DNA from: Bacillota bacterium
GTDB taxonomy: Bacteria; Bacillota; Clostridia; Acetivibrionales; Acetivibrionaceae
Length of the DNA: 64,000 nucleotides
Assembly (NCBI GenBank): GCA_023398495.1
Contig: JAEWSG010000005.1
Span: 62,001-126,000 of the forward strand
Reading direction: 5' to 3'
Shown here: positions 24,684 through 33,145 of the stretch, piece after piece
Numbering within the stretch: the stretch's first letter is position 1
How the letters are laid out: every line of letters starts with the position of its first letter
Notes under the pieces: model-generated
Told to the model about the DNA's origin: nothing
Databases searched by the model: none
What the model saw: the letters and a program-made list of their open reading frames with translations, nothing else
Position numbers and translations under genes: made by a program

Positions 24684-25781
24684 TCAAATTGTATAGCCCT
24701 CTATAAGTATATCTTCCCCAAACCTTGATACTGAAACATCTTTGATTTTTAATGCATCACTCATTAATTCTATACCCTCTCCTTGTACAGGTGTCAGAGC
24801 TTCTTTTCCACCTAGTATTTTAGGTGCAATAAAAAACATAACCTTGTCAACAACTCCCGAATTAAGTGCTTGTGCATTCAAAGTCCCTCCGCCTTCCAAA
24901 AGAACACTATCTATCTCAAGCTTATAAAGCTCCTCTACCAATTTCACAAGATCTACACGCCCATCCGGACCATCAGCTTTAATCACTTTCACACCATTAT
25001 TCACCAGATGCATTTCCTTACTCTCAGGTATATTTGAAGTGGTTGCTAGTATAACTCCTGCTTTTGAGTTAGTACACAAAACCTTGCTGTTTTCAGGAAT
25101 AATCCCTTTGCTGTCTACAACTATCCGCACCGAGTCATTTCCTGCCTTTGCATTTAACCTTGTGGTAAGCATAGGATTATCTTTTAACACTGTATTTATT
25201 CCAACCATTATTGCTGCAACCCTGTCTCTCACAACGTGAACATAAGCTCTTGAGGCCTCTGAAGTCACCCATTTTGAATCTCCTGTAACCGATGCTATCT
25301 TTCCATCAAGTGTCATAGCCGATTTCATAATTACAAAAGGTTTTTTATTTACTACGTAATTAATAAATATCTCATTAAGTTTTTTAGCTTCCTCTTCAAG
25401 CACCCCTACTTCCACTTCTATACCAGCATCCCTAAGCATCTGTATCCCTTTCCCCGAAACTTTGGGATTAGGATCAATCATTGCTACCACTACTTTTTTT
25501 ATTTTTGCTTCAATTATAGCTTTAGCACAAGGCGGTGTCCTGCCATAATGAGAACAGGGCTCGAGATTAACATAAAGCGTTCCGCCAGCCACGTCCTCAA
25601 CTGCATTGTTAAACGCGGCAACCTCTGCATGGGCACAACCAATAATTTCATGAAACCCTTCTGATATAACTGTGTCATCTTTTACAATTACTGCCCCAAC
25701 CAAAGGATTTGGATTGGTCTTTCCCCATCCTTTTTTTGCAAGCTCAATAGCCCTTCTCATATAATAATCATGTGTATTCAA
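24684..25781 (-). CDS. ribD: Bifunctional deaminase/reductase RibD
   Basis: A 365-residue enzyme for the second and third steps of riboflavin synthesis. The N-terminal deaminase (1-145) binds zinc through GCAHAEVAAF and EPCSHYGRTPPCAKAI; the C-terminal reductase (about 145-365) has MTLDGKIASVTGDSKWVT and LLEGGGTLN. It is the first gene of the operon and lies downstream of an FMN riboswitch. The ribosome site before ATG at 25781 is weak (GGTGAT). Confidence 0.96.
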   Translation of the reverse strand: MNTHDYYMRRAIELAKKGWGKTNPNPLVGAVIVKDDTVISEGFHEIIGCAHAEVAAFNNAVEDVAGGTLYVNLEPCSHYGRTPPCAKAIIEAKIKKVVVAMIDPNPKVSGKGIQMLRDAGIEVEVGVLEEEAKKLNEIFINYVVNKKPFVIMKSAMTLDGKIASVTGDSKWVTSEASRAYVHVVRDRVAAIMVGINTVLKDNPMLTTRLNAKAGNDSVRIVVDSKGIIPENSKVLCTNSKAGVILATTSNIPESKEMHLVNNGVKVIKADGPDGRVDLVKLVEELYKLEIDSVLLEGGGTLNAQALNSGVVDKVMFFIAPKILGGKEALTPVQGEGIELMSDALKIKDVSVSRFGEDILIEGYTI

Positions 25782-25835
25782 TTTTAATCACCATTCAAAT
25801 TAGAATTTGTATAACTTTTAAAACTCCGGCACAAT

Positions 25836-25866
25836 GCAAAAAAGCCCTGGTTTAATCTCCCAGGGA
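25836..25866 (-). terminator. Riboswitch-controlled terminator before ribD
   Basis: On the minus strand CCCTGG pairs with CCAGGG across a nine-base loop, followed by CTTTTTTG. It lies between the FMN aptamer and ribD and is the likely expression platform: FMN binding should favour termination. Confidence 0.85.
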
Positions 25867-25898
25867 TATACTATCATTCATATGACGAACAATAACCA

Positions 25899-26051
25899 TC
25901 TTCTTTCATCCAGACTTCCGTGTTTAACAAAAAAACAAACACGATACACTGTCGGCTCCGGAATTTGACCGGATCTGCCATAATGGCTCGCGGGCTCGCA
26001 GCTTATTAAGCTGCCTACCGCCGGTAAGGATTCTCACCTGTCCCTGAAGAT
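25899..26051 (-). promoter_or_regulatory. FMN riboswitch (RFN element)
   Basis: The conserved RFN core is visible on the minus strand: TCTTCAGGGACAGGTGA at the 5' side, AATCCTTACCGGCGGT, GCGAGCC, CCGGTCAAATTCCGG, CCGACAGT, AAGTCTGGATGAAAGAAGA at the 3' side. These are the six-stem aptamer elements that bind FMN. It controls the riboflavin operon that follows. Confidence 0.96.
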
Positions 26052-26142
26052 TAATAATATAAAGCACTATTAATTTACACAAATATACCACAGCATATAG
26101 TTAATGTCAATTGAAATGTTAGGTACGACTAAAATTTATTCC

Positions 26143-26204
26143 CTTAATTTATTATCGTGAAAATTAAATTTGTCCTTGTAAAATCATTTTCACGATTTAC
26201 ATAG
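26143..26204 (+). repeat. Family 1 repeat, right half (copy F)
   Basis: Only the right hairpin is present: ATCGTGAAAAT pairing with ATTTTCACGAT, ending near ATAG. It starts two bases beyond the stop of the neighbouring PilZ gene and could serve as the 3' end of its mRNA. Confidence 0.75.
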
Positions 26205-26206
26205 TA

Positions 26207-26824
26207 TTATTCTTTTATTTTTCTTATAGCTTCTTCCTGAGCTTCTTTCAACCTTCTTAAATACTCTTTGACAAAATTCATAGAATTTACATCTTCATAA
26301 ACTATTCGTAGCCCATAATTATTATATACTTCACCTGGAACTTTTCTTAATATCTCACATTTTAAGAAAAGCATATTTTTTTCCATGTAAATATCAAGTT
26401 CTATCTCATCACCTACTGAAAAGTCAGATTTGCTGAATATGAGCATACCATAGAAACTAATATCCTTAATTGCAGCAAGATGCTTCTTCCTGTTCGTCTT
26501 AACACGAACATCTGCATATAAAGACACCGGAAAACGTTCGTGTCTCCTCTGCTCTGCTTCTGATTCAATCTTATCTACATTCACTTCTATAATTCCATCT
26601 TTGAGATTTATTTCTACAATTTTACATCCAAAAATCTTAACATTACCCTTTGATTCCACACCAACAACCACCGGATCTCCTTCAAGAAAGTTCATTATCG
26701 CAAAGTCCTTGGTCAGTTTAATCTTCATACTATCTTCATCTGAATCAACTACAATACTCCTGAAAGGGCTAACTCCTGAATAATGGCGAACTGAAACAAT
26801 ATCTCCGTTCTTTAAAAGCTCCAT
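26207..26824 (-). CDS. PilZ-domain c-di-GMP-binding protein (second copy)
   Basis: A 205-residue paralogue of the PilZ protein at 21263-21886, with the same order of N-terminal YcgR-like domain (GDIVSVRHYSG at about 8-18) and PilZ domain. The signature is EQRRHERFPVSLYADV then AIKDISFYGMLIF, a closer match to RRxxR...DxSxxG than the first copy. ATG at 26824 follows AGGAGAGG. It lies 22 bases after the yjbQ stop, so the two are probably one transcript. Confidence 0.87.
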   Translation of the reverse strand: MELLKNGDIVSVRHYSGVSPFRSIVVDSDEDSMKIKLTKDFAIMNFLEGDPVVVGVESKGNVKIFGCKIVEINLKDGIIEVNVDKIESEAEQRRHERFPVSLYADVRVKTNRKKHLAAIKDISFYGMLIFSKSDFSVGDEIELDIYMEKNMLFLKCEILRKVPGEVYNNYGLRIVYEDVNSMNFVKEYLRRLKEAQEEAIRKIKE

Positions 26825-26846
26825 AAAACCTCTCCTATTTTCAGTA

Positions 26847-27254
26847 TTATAACTCTTCACCAGAAAAAATGTTTTTTATATAGATCTCTCGGTTACGAGG
26901 GCCATCAAACTCACAAAAATATATACCCTGCCACCTTCCAAGCAGCAATTCTGACTTTTCAACAATAACCTGCTGAGAAAATCCAAACATGCTTGCCTTG
27001 ATGTGAGCTGCGGAATTTCCTTCACTATGCTTATATCCATCATCAAACGGAACTATTTTATTTATCTCTTTGAGAATGTCATCTACAACATCAGGATCTG
27101 CATTTTCATTAATTGTAAGTCCTGCTGTAGTATGGGGAACAAATATATGGCAAACACCTGATTTAATTCCGCTTTTTCTCACTAAGTTGTTTATTTCTGA
27201 AGTTATATCAACCATAGCCGTCCTTGACGGTGTCTTAATTTTAAGTATCTGCAA
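26847..27254 (-). CDS. yjbQ: UPF0047 / YjbQ family protein
   Basis: A 135-residue protein of the YjbQ (UPF0047) family, whose E. coli member has weak thiamine phosphate synthase activity. Family marks are HIFVPHTTAGLTINENAD, HSEGNSAAHIKAS and LGRWQGIYFCEFDGPR, with clustered histidines forming a metal or substrate pocket. The start is TTG at 27254 behind GAGGTGA. True substrate unknown. Confidence 0.9.
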   Translation of the reverse strand: MQILKIKTPSRTAMVDITSEINNLVRKSGIKSGVCHIFVPHTTAGLTINENADPDVVDDILKEINKIVPFDDGYKHSEGNSAAHIKASMFGFSQQVIVEKSELLLGRWQGIYFCEFDGPRNREIYIKNIFSGEEL

Positions 27255-27339
27255 TGTATATCACCTCATGAATATTATAGTACTTCAAAAAAGCTATGTA
27301 AAGCAGAGTTATTAAAGCCCTTCAGTTACAAAAACTGTA

Positions 27340-27386
27340 AAATCTGCACTACAATTGCGTAAGCCACGCAATTGTAGTGCAGATTT
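27340..27386. terminator. Very long perfect hairpin between yjbQ and the VWA gene
   Basis: A perfect 21-bp stem closed by a five-base loop (AAGCC), containing CTGCACTACAATTGCGT on one arm. Short T-runs follow on both strands. It is 128 bases beyond the stop of the VWA gene and upstream of yjbQ, so it most likely ends the VWA transcript. Confidence 0.7.
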
Positions 27387-27429
27387 TTATAAACACATTG
27401 AATTATTAGGTTTTTAGTTTCTTGAGCAC

Positions 27430-27512
27430 AACTAAGGGGGTTGCATGTAATAAATTCAAGGAAGAATATACCAGAAACTTAAATTTCGCAGTATGGTCGT
27501 TCCGCTACGCTG
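27430..27512 (+). repeat. Family 5 repeat, left-arm fragment
   Basis: Sequence from GGGTTGCATGTAATAAATTC through CCAGAAACTTAAATTTCGCA resembles the left arm of the larger inverted-repeat element at 53011-53231. It is followed by a short GC-rich tail (CGTTCCGCTACGCTGCAC). Confidence 0.5.
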
Positions 27513-27514
27513 CA

Positions 27515-29584
27515 CTAGCTAATATCTGCAAAGTATTTCAGCCCAATAGTATAACCCGCTCCGACAGCTGATGCATTGATACCAAAGTAGTCCTTATAAT
27601 TAACAGTTCCTCCATCAATTGTAATACTTGAATTTAAAACACCATTATTCCAAACTCCACTGGCTTCGCCAAATGAATTATATCTTACTTTAATAGTAAT
27701 ATCAGGCACAGCTGCAAGCTGGTACTTTCCTGTAAATGAATTTTTAATCAGTTTTATTCCACTTAAATTCCCTGACACAGTGTACTTCTGACCATCATAT
27801 GAAATTGCCAGATTATTGCTGCCATACTGGGCAGATAAAACCTTCACACCTTTTGGAAACACTTGCAAGAAGCTAGCCGATTGAAATGGAAGTTCATTCG
27901 GATACTCTACAGCATCAGGTATATAGCTTTTAATACTGCTCAAGGCACTGCTTAATTGAGCTTCTACCGAAGCACTGTAAAACAATTTTCCATCCGGTGC
28001 AGTATTAGCTCCACTGACCCCGGCAATTTCGGTCAATTGTGATTCCACAGTTGTTCTGGCAGAAGATAACGCTACTCCAGGAAGTGCAACAAAAAACGGC
28101 TTATACCCACTACTTTGTATTAATTCAGAGCCTATTATTTTTCCGTACTCTTTTGCACTGCTAATACTGTCCCAGCCCTCATGAGTAGAATCTCCGTCGC
28201 TTCTTTTATAGGCCGGATCCGAAATGCTGTTACAGCTCCAAACATTGGATATTTCATCAGTCAATACAATTACATATTTAGCGGCACCTGGATCTGTAGA
28301 GTTTTTCAACATATAATGTGCTCTTCTCAACGCATCCCCAATATTACGCCTCGATCTCTTATAAGATCCGTCAGGATTTGATATAATCTCACCACTTGTA
28401 CTCAGGCTGTCAATTCGGGACTTCATAATGTTCACAGCGGAAGCATTTGTCATTTCAGTCAAACCACTTACAACTTCAGCATTTTCCGCATAACTTACAA
28501 CACCTATTTTTGTTTTTGAATTACCTGCATAACTATCAATAAAGCTCTTAACAATTTGTTTTTCCTTATATAAGCGCGTCTCCTTTTCAATGTATTTTAA
28601 GATGGGCGTAATGTAACTGTTTGTTCCCCTAGGGTCAACCGTCATTATGTTGGAGTGAAGATCAACTTTTTTTCCTACGATTCTACCTTTTACCGTAGGT
28701 GTTGAAGCCTCTATTCTTATCGTGCCATTAGGGGCAATAATTACCCCTGTAAAATTACCAACTTCATTAGCCAGAGTTATGTTTCCCGATTCAGAGTACA
28801 CGCAAAGCGGACTATTTAATGATGCCTGTCTTGTGCCTATACGAATATTGCCTCTTGCTGCTATCAATCCGCTTGCTATCACCTTATCGGTTTGTATCTC
28901 AAGATCTCCGTCAACATAAATCGAACTGTTAAAGACAGCACTTTCTCCTGTAAATGTTTTAGAAGTGTTATATATTACTGTTCCCGGATCATTTTTTATA
29001 GAAGCTCCTATATCTGGAAACTTAACCTTTGGAGCATTAGTAACCTGAACAACAGAATTTGACAAGGTATAATAAGGCCAGGTTATGGTTGGGCCTGATG
29101 CTTCAACCCTTCCATTTATGGCATATGTTTCATCTGCTTTGCAATCACCTATGGTACTCTCGGCAAAAATCCTTATCTTCCCATATTGTGCCTTTAAATT
29201 ATTATTTGAATGTATATTACCATATACATAACCTTCTGAGCCTTCTAAAAACAATCCTTCCTGTGCAGCCTCTTCTGATAAGGAAAGTATCGCATAATTC
29301 AAAAATGCAGTATAATCATAATTCTCATCAAAATCGTATTTCATAGAGTTAGCTGTATCAACAGCCAATACGATTTCGTTTGTTGGGTTACCCAATCCGA
29401 TTTCATCACCTTGCATGGAGTAAGAAATATATCCTGTATCAAACAGATTGACATTGTAGGCGTTAAAAACAGTGTCCAGTCTAACAAGCTGTGCGGCTGA
29501 AACCGTCATGGCCTGAGTTGATATGATAAATAAAACTAATACGAGTAGAGAGAGAAGTTTTTTTGGTTTTATACACCTTTGCAT
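27515..29584 (-). CDS. Secreted von Willebrand factor A protein with a large repetitive insert
   Basis: A 689-residue exported protein with a signal peptide (1-30, ending TVSAA). A VWA domain starts at EIVLAVDTANSM (70-81), whose MIDAS motif is DTANS rather than DxSxS. About 200 residues (roughly 112-315) then break the domain: short Gly/Asn/Ile repeats such as GYVYGNIHS, SIYVDGDLEI, GLIAARGNIRIG and GVIIAPNGTIRI suggest a beta-helical or bactofilin-like stack. VWA sequence resumes at about 335 (KIGVVSYAENAEV, then KYVIVLTDE at 436-444). The C-terminal 110 residues resemble a cell-surface beta domain. ATG at 29584 follows AAGGAGG. No sortase or S-layer signal is seen; function unknown. Confidence 0.78.
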   Translation of the reverse strand: MQRCIKPKKLLSLLVLVLFIISTQAMTVSAAQLVRLDTVFNAYNVNLFDTGYISYSMQGDEIGLGNPTNEIVLAVDTANSMKYDFDENYDYTAFLNYAILSLSEEAAQEGLFLEGSEGYVYGNIHSNNNLKAQYGKIRIFAESTIGDCKADETYAINGRVEASGPTITWPYYTLSNSVVQVTNAPKVKFPDIGASIKNDPGTVIYNTSKTFTGESAVFNSSIYVDGDLEIQTDKVIASGLIAARGNIRIGTRQASLNSPLCVYSESGNITLANEVGNFTGVIIAPNGTIRIEASTPTVKGRIVGKKVDLHSNIMTVDPRGTNSYITPILKYIEKETRLYKEKQIVKSFIDSYAGNSKTKIGVVSYAENAEVVSGLTEMTNASAVNIMKSRIDSLSTSGEIISNPDGSYKRSRRNIGDALRRAHYMLKNSTDPGAAKYVIVLTDEISNVWSCNSISDPAYKRSDGDSTHEGWDSISSAKEYGKIIGSELIQSSGYKPFFVALPGVALSSARTTVESQLTEIAGVSGANTAPDGKLFYSASVEAQLSSALSSIKSYIPDAVEYPNELPFQSASFLQVFPKGVKVLSAQYGSNNLAISYDGQKYTVSGNLSGIKLIKNSFTGKYQLAAVPDITIKVRYNSFGEASGVWNNGVLNSSITIDGGTVNYKDYFGINASAVGAGYTIGLKYFADIS

Positions 29585-29896
29585 AGAAATATCCTCCTTA
29601 ACCTTAAATAAACATAACAAAAAACAATTACATAATTGCAAATACCATAAAAACATACTTGCTATTTCTTATATTTTTAAACGTGTAAGTCTGTTCAGGC
29701 ATATCAGGGATGAGTGATTAATTAGATGTCGCTAATACTGATGAATATCAGCACATAGTAATAAAGTAATTGCAATTTGCATATTTACCAAACTGCAAAT
29801 CATATTTAATTATGTAACTTTTTTAATACTCTGCGTAATCAAATAGATAGTAATCAAATCCCGATGAAATGAAATAAGAAAAGAAAAAATTCACTT

Positions 29897-29976
29897 AGGA
29901 ATAACGAAAAAGCAACATCTTATTCGCATATTTTGAAAACATTATCAAATCAAGTTTTTTCGTTATCCAGAGTTGG
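29897..29976 (-). repeat. Family 6 repeat (copy 2)
   Basis: Reverse-oriented copy of the element at 13058-13140. Shared blocks in order are AGGAATAACGAAA, TTTTGAAAAC, TTATCAAATCAAGTT and CCAGAGT. The copies are too diverged for a recent duplication but clearly related. Confidence 0.7.
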
Positions 29977-30150
29977 ATCTAATATTTTACTCGTACCTTA
30001 CTTAAAATAAGTACTAATAATTATTTTCTATAGTTATATTATACCATCTATTCTTTAGCAAGTAAAGTAAATAGTGCGTATACGAGCGTATAAGATTTTA
30101 GGTGTGCTTTATATCAGGAATATTCCTTTGATATCATGAAACTTATATCT

Positions 30151-30182
30151 AAAAAAAAGAGCCGAATACATCGACTCTTTTT
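30151..30182 (-). terminator. Intrinsic terminator after the endoglucanase gene
   Basis: On the minus strand AAAGAGTCGA pairs with TCGGCTCTTT over a five-base loop, followed by TTTTT. It is 50 bases after the stop. Confidence 0.85.
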
Positions 30183-30231
30183 AAACACAGTGTTTTTTAA
30201 CATTACTAATCTTATCACTACAAATGGTACG

Positions 30232-31914
30232 CTATTTATTGTTTTCTGCCGGAAATTTAGTTATTATTCCAAGTAATCGTTGTCTGATATATGCAAAATC
30301 AATAGCATTAACTTGACCATTGTCATCTACATCAGCTGCTTCCTTATCAATTTCTTTATCGCTCTTGATGCCCAGCAATACCATTCTCAAAACTCCAAAG
30401 TCAATTGAATTGAAAGAGTTATCTCCATTGACATCACCATATTTAAACGTAGTAGTTGGCGTTTGTGTTGGTGAAGCTGTCGGAACTATGAGTGTTGGTG
30501 TCGGTGAAGTTGTCGGAATTATGCGTGTTGGCGTTGGTGTTGTATGTTTTGTCGGTGTTGGAAAAACCTGACCATTTACCTGACTTACAGATATACCGTT
30601 AGCACCAAGCGGAACTTTATGGTCAAGACCTACAAACTTACCCTCATGTTGCCACAATGCAGGTTTGAGCAGTGCATATTTTTCTTCATCCCAGGTAATA
30701 AAATCATGGGATACAAGACCACCAGTGTCTCCTGAGTTTGCATTATAGCACCAGAATGTATGATGAATTCTGTTATCTACTATGTAATCACGAATTGCTT
30801 CCATCCATTTTTCATTTGGACCGCCATCCATAAATCCTCCCCATTCCCCAATCAGGAGAGGTGCAATACCATCTTCATATATAAACGCCCAGTTATCTTT
30901 CCAACAGTCATTATATACTGATTCCCGAGTAAATCCATCATAAAACCATGATTGTTTAAACACCAGCGGACCGTAGTCGTGCGGCGAGTATACCAACTGC
31001 TTCTGATGTTCTCCTAAATCCAACGGCTTATCTTTTACCCCTCTTAAGTTTCCACCCCACCAGTTGGTATAATAATGGCTGGGCTGACCCCACGCATCTT
31101 TGGCAGTATAGTCATTACCTTCCTTTGGATATGTCTCCACACCTTCTACCATGATCAGTAAATTCGGATTGGCAGCAAGAACTCTCTTTGCACAAATTTC
31201 GGCTGCATGCTTCCAGTTGTTTACATCGGTGGAATCATCCCACTTTGCCATCATATCACTTGTTGGTGTACCATGAGGCTCATTCTCCAGGTCAAATGCA
31301 AGTATGGTATCATCATTACGATACCTTTTAGCCATCCACTCCAAGGTTGATATCCACGTTTCAGTATTGTAAGTCCCATCATACCATACAGGATAAATAT
31401 GACCCATAGCTTCAGATTTCGGACTATGTACATCAATCATTACCTTAATACCGACTTCTTTGCAGATATTCAATGCATAATCAAAAACCTCCAAACTATT
31501 AAGTCCATCAAGTTCAGGGTTTACAAAATCATTCAAACTGCCTGGCATTGGGGGTGTACCACTCTTCCATTTAGCTAAAATCTCTGTCGACACAGGTATT
31601 CTTAAGAAATTAATTCCTCTGTCAGCCATTCCCTCCAGTGCTGCTCTCATATTACAACTCCACACGCCATCAAAAACATTTGTGCCTGTGTTAAAGCCAA
31701 ACCAGTTTGTACCTGTCAGCCATACAGGCTTGCCTGACATATCAACAATCTGATTGCCCTTCACATGAAGCCAGTCGTCATTGCCAGCTGCTTCCTCCGC
31801 ATTTACCACCATAGAAACGTCAGGCAACAGCCCTTCAGATATGAAGTTTGAAGACAGTAGTGCTAATGCTGCCGATATAACAGCAAACCTCTTTACACCT
31901 TTCAAAAATCCCAT
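30232..31914 (-). CDS. Cellulosomal endoglucanase, GH5 with type I dockerin
   Basis: A 560-residue secreted endo-beta-1,4-glucanase. Layout: signal peptide (about 1-40), GH5 catalytic domain (45-450), Pro/Thr linker (452-490), dockerin (491-555). Catalytic residues are Glu212 in LENEPHG (acid/base) and Glu357 in LIGEWGG (nucleophile). The dockerin has two calcium repeats, DVNGDNSFNSIDFGVLR and DVDDNGQVNAIDFAYIR, with Ser-Ile and Ala-Ile at the cohesin-recognition positions. The size and layout resemble C. thermocellum CelB. ATG at 31914 follows GGGGAGG. It should assemble on a scaffoldin and attack cellulose; it is transcribed alone. Confidence 0.94.
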   Translation of the reverse strand: MGFLKGVKRFAVISAALALLSSNFISEGLLPDVSMVVNAEEAAGNDDWLHVKGNQIVDMSGKPVWLTGTNWFGFNTGTNVFDGVWSCNMRAALEGMADRGINFLRIPVSTEILAKWKSGTPPMPGSLNDFVNPELDGLNSLEVFDYALNICKEVGIKVMIDVHSPKSEAMGHIYPVWYDGTYNTETWISTLEWMAKRYRNDDTILAFDLENEPHGTPTSDMMAKWDDSTDVNNWKHAAEICAKRVLAANPNLLIMVEGVETYPKEGNDYTAKDAWGQPSHYYTNWWGGNLRGVKDKPLDLGEHQKQLVYSPHDYGPLVFKQSWFYDGFTRESVYNDCWKDNWAFIYEDGIAPLLIGEWGGFMDGGPNEKWMEAIRDYIVDNRIHHTFWCYNANSGDTGGLVSHDFITWDEEKYALLKPALWQHEGKFVGLDHKVPLGANGISVSQVNGQVFPTPTKHTTPTPTRIIPTTSPTPTLIVPTASPTQTPTTTFKYGDVNGDNSFNSIDFGVLRMVLLGIKSDKEIDKEAADVDDNGQVNAIDFAYIRQRLLGIITKFPAENNK

Positions 31915-32083
31915 AACAAACAATTCCTCCCCCTAAATATTTACTTTATTGTAAGCCTAAGCTCATCAAACCATATACAAAAATAGAGTTTTTACAAATC
32001 TCAATACTCCAAAGAAATTATGTTATAATTATTCGATTTCTTCTTCATTTTTTGGGGACACAGTATAATTTGATATGAAATGC

Positions 32084-32111
32084 TTGTCAGAGACTTTTAT
32101 TGTGCTATAAT
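32084..32111 (+). promoter_or_regulatory. Sigma-A-type promoter for metF
   Basis: TTGTCA, a 16-base spacer and TATAAT, a near-consensus housekeeping promoter with the predicted start about 30 bases before the metF ribosome site. Confidence 0.75.
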
Positions 32112-32149
32112 AACACTTAAAGTATCTATTATGTGTGAGGGAGGCAAAA

Positions 32150-33016
32150 ATGAATATTATTGAGCTTTTTAAGAGAAAAAAAACGGTAATTTCCTTTGAA
32201 ATATTCCCGCCAAAACTTGATACCCCTATTGAATCTATTTTTGATACATTGGCTAAATTTAAAGAGTTAAATCCAGACTTTATAAGTGTTACTTACGGTG
32301 CAGGAGGAAGTGCAAAGGACAGAACCATTGAAATAGCGTCAAAGATTAAGAATGAATACTCCATTGAAAGCATGGCACACCTCACATGTGTAGGACACTC
32401 AAAAGAAGAAATTGATAAACTTCTTGCATCACTACACAACAACAATTTAGAAAATGTCCTTGCTCTTCGGGGAGATCCTCCAATAAATGAGCCGGACTTT
32501 GACTTTTCGAAAAATGTTTTTAAATACGCAAATGAACTAATATCATATATCAAAAGCAAAAATAATTTTTGTATATCAGCTGCTGCCTATGTTGAAGGTC
32601 ATATAAACAGTATTCGTTTAAAAGACGACCTTATATATCTTAAGCAAAAAGTGGATACAGGTGTTGACTTTCTTGTGACACAATTATTTTTTGAAAACAG
32701 GAATTTTTATGATTTCTTAGATAAAACTTGTGCAATTGGTATCAATTGTCCCATAACACCAGGCATTATGCCGGTCTTTAAGGCAGAGCAAATTAAGAGA
32801 ATTGCCTCTCTTTGCGGAGCATCAATACCAGCAAAACTAGTGTTATTGATGGATAAGTATGGAAGCAACGATGAAGACATGAGAAAAGCCGGAATAGACT
32901 ATGCCAGTTCACAAATCCGCAATCTAATTGATAATGGCGTTGACGGAATACACCTGCTAACAATGAACAGGCCTAAATCCACAAAGGAAATACTCCAAAA
33001 TGTGGGCATTCTATAA
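32150..33016 (+). CDS. metF: Methylenetetrahydrofolate reductase
   Basis: A 288-residue MetF-type reductase that makes 5-methyl-tetrahydrofolate for methionine synthesis. The active-site Glu is in VISFEIFPPK near the N-terminus; FAD-contacting segments are SVTYGAGGS, HLTCVGHS, LALRGDPP and the substrate site QLFFEN. ATG at 32150 is preceded by GAGGGAGG; a GTG further up is less likely. It is a single-gene unit with its own promoter. Confidence 0.95.
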   Translation: MNIIELFKRKKTVISFEIFPPKLDTPIESIFDTLAKFKELNPDFISVTYGAGGSAKDRTIEIASKIKNEYSIESMAHLTCVGHSKEEIDKLLASLHNNNLENVLALRGDPPINEPDFDFSKNVFKYANELISYIKSKNNFCISAAAYVEGHINSIRLKDDLIYLKQKVDTGVDFLVTQLFFENRNFYDFLDKTCAIGINCPITPGIMPVFKAEQIKRIASLCGASIPAKLVLLMDKYGSNDEDMRKAGIDYASSQIRNLIDNGVDGIHLLTMNRPKSTKEILQNVGIL

Positions 33017-33024
33017 CTAAAATA

Positions 33025-33053
33025 AAAAAGTCTGTTTTTTTAACAAACTTTTA
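33025..33053. terminator. Terminator between metF and spoIVFB
   Basis: AAAGTCTG and CAAACTTT arms flank a poly-T loop. Read on the minus strand the stem is followed by a long T-run, favouring termination of spoIVFB. The sequence closely resembles the terminator at 47487-47515. A second hairpin, CCGCTGT with ACAGCGG, lies at 33065-33083. Confidence 0.65.
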
Positions 33054-33145
33054 AATATATTGTTCCGCTGTTTGCGACAGCGGGCAATATAACTTTAATT
33101 GCGGGCACAACTGCGGTGCAGGTTACTCATATTCCTTTTTGACCG

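Larger units (their letters stand above)
29585..30231. other. Spacer between the endoglucanase and the VWA gene
   Basis: A 647-base AT-rich gap containing the family 6 repeat (29897-29976) and the endoglucanase terminator (30151-30182). No gene with a ribosome site is visible. The VWA gene promoter must lie here, but no clear boxes were found. Confidence 0.5.

Noticed and set aside
31924..32149. SAM riboswitch or T-box upstream of metF
   Set aside because: Only about 30 bases of leader follow the predicted promoter and no conserved riboswitch core is visible.
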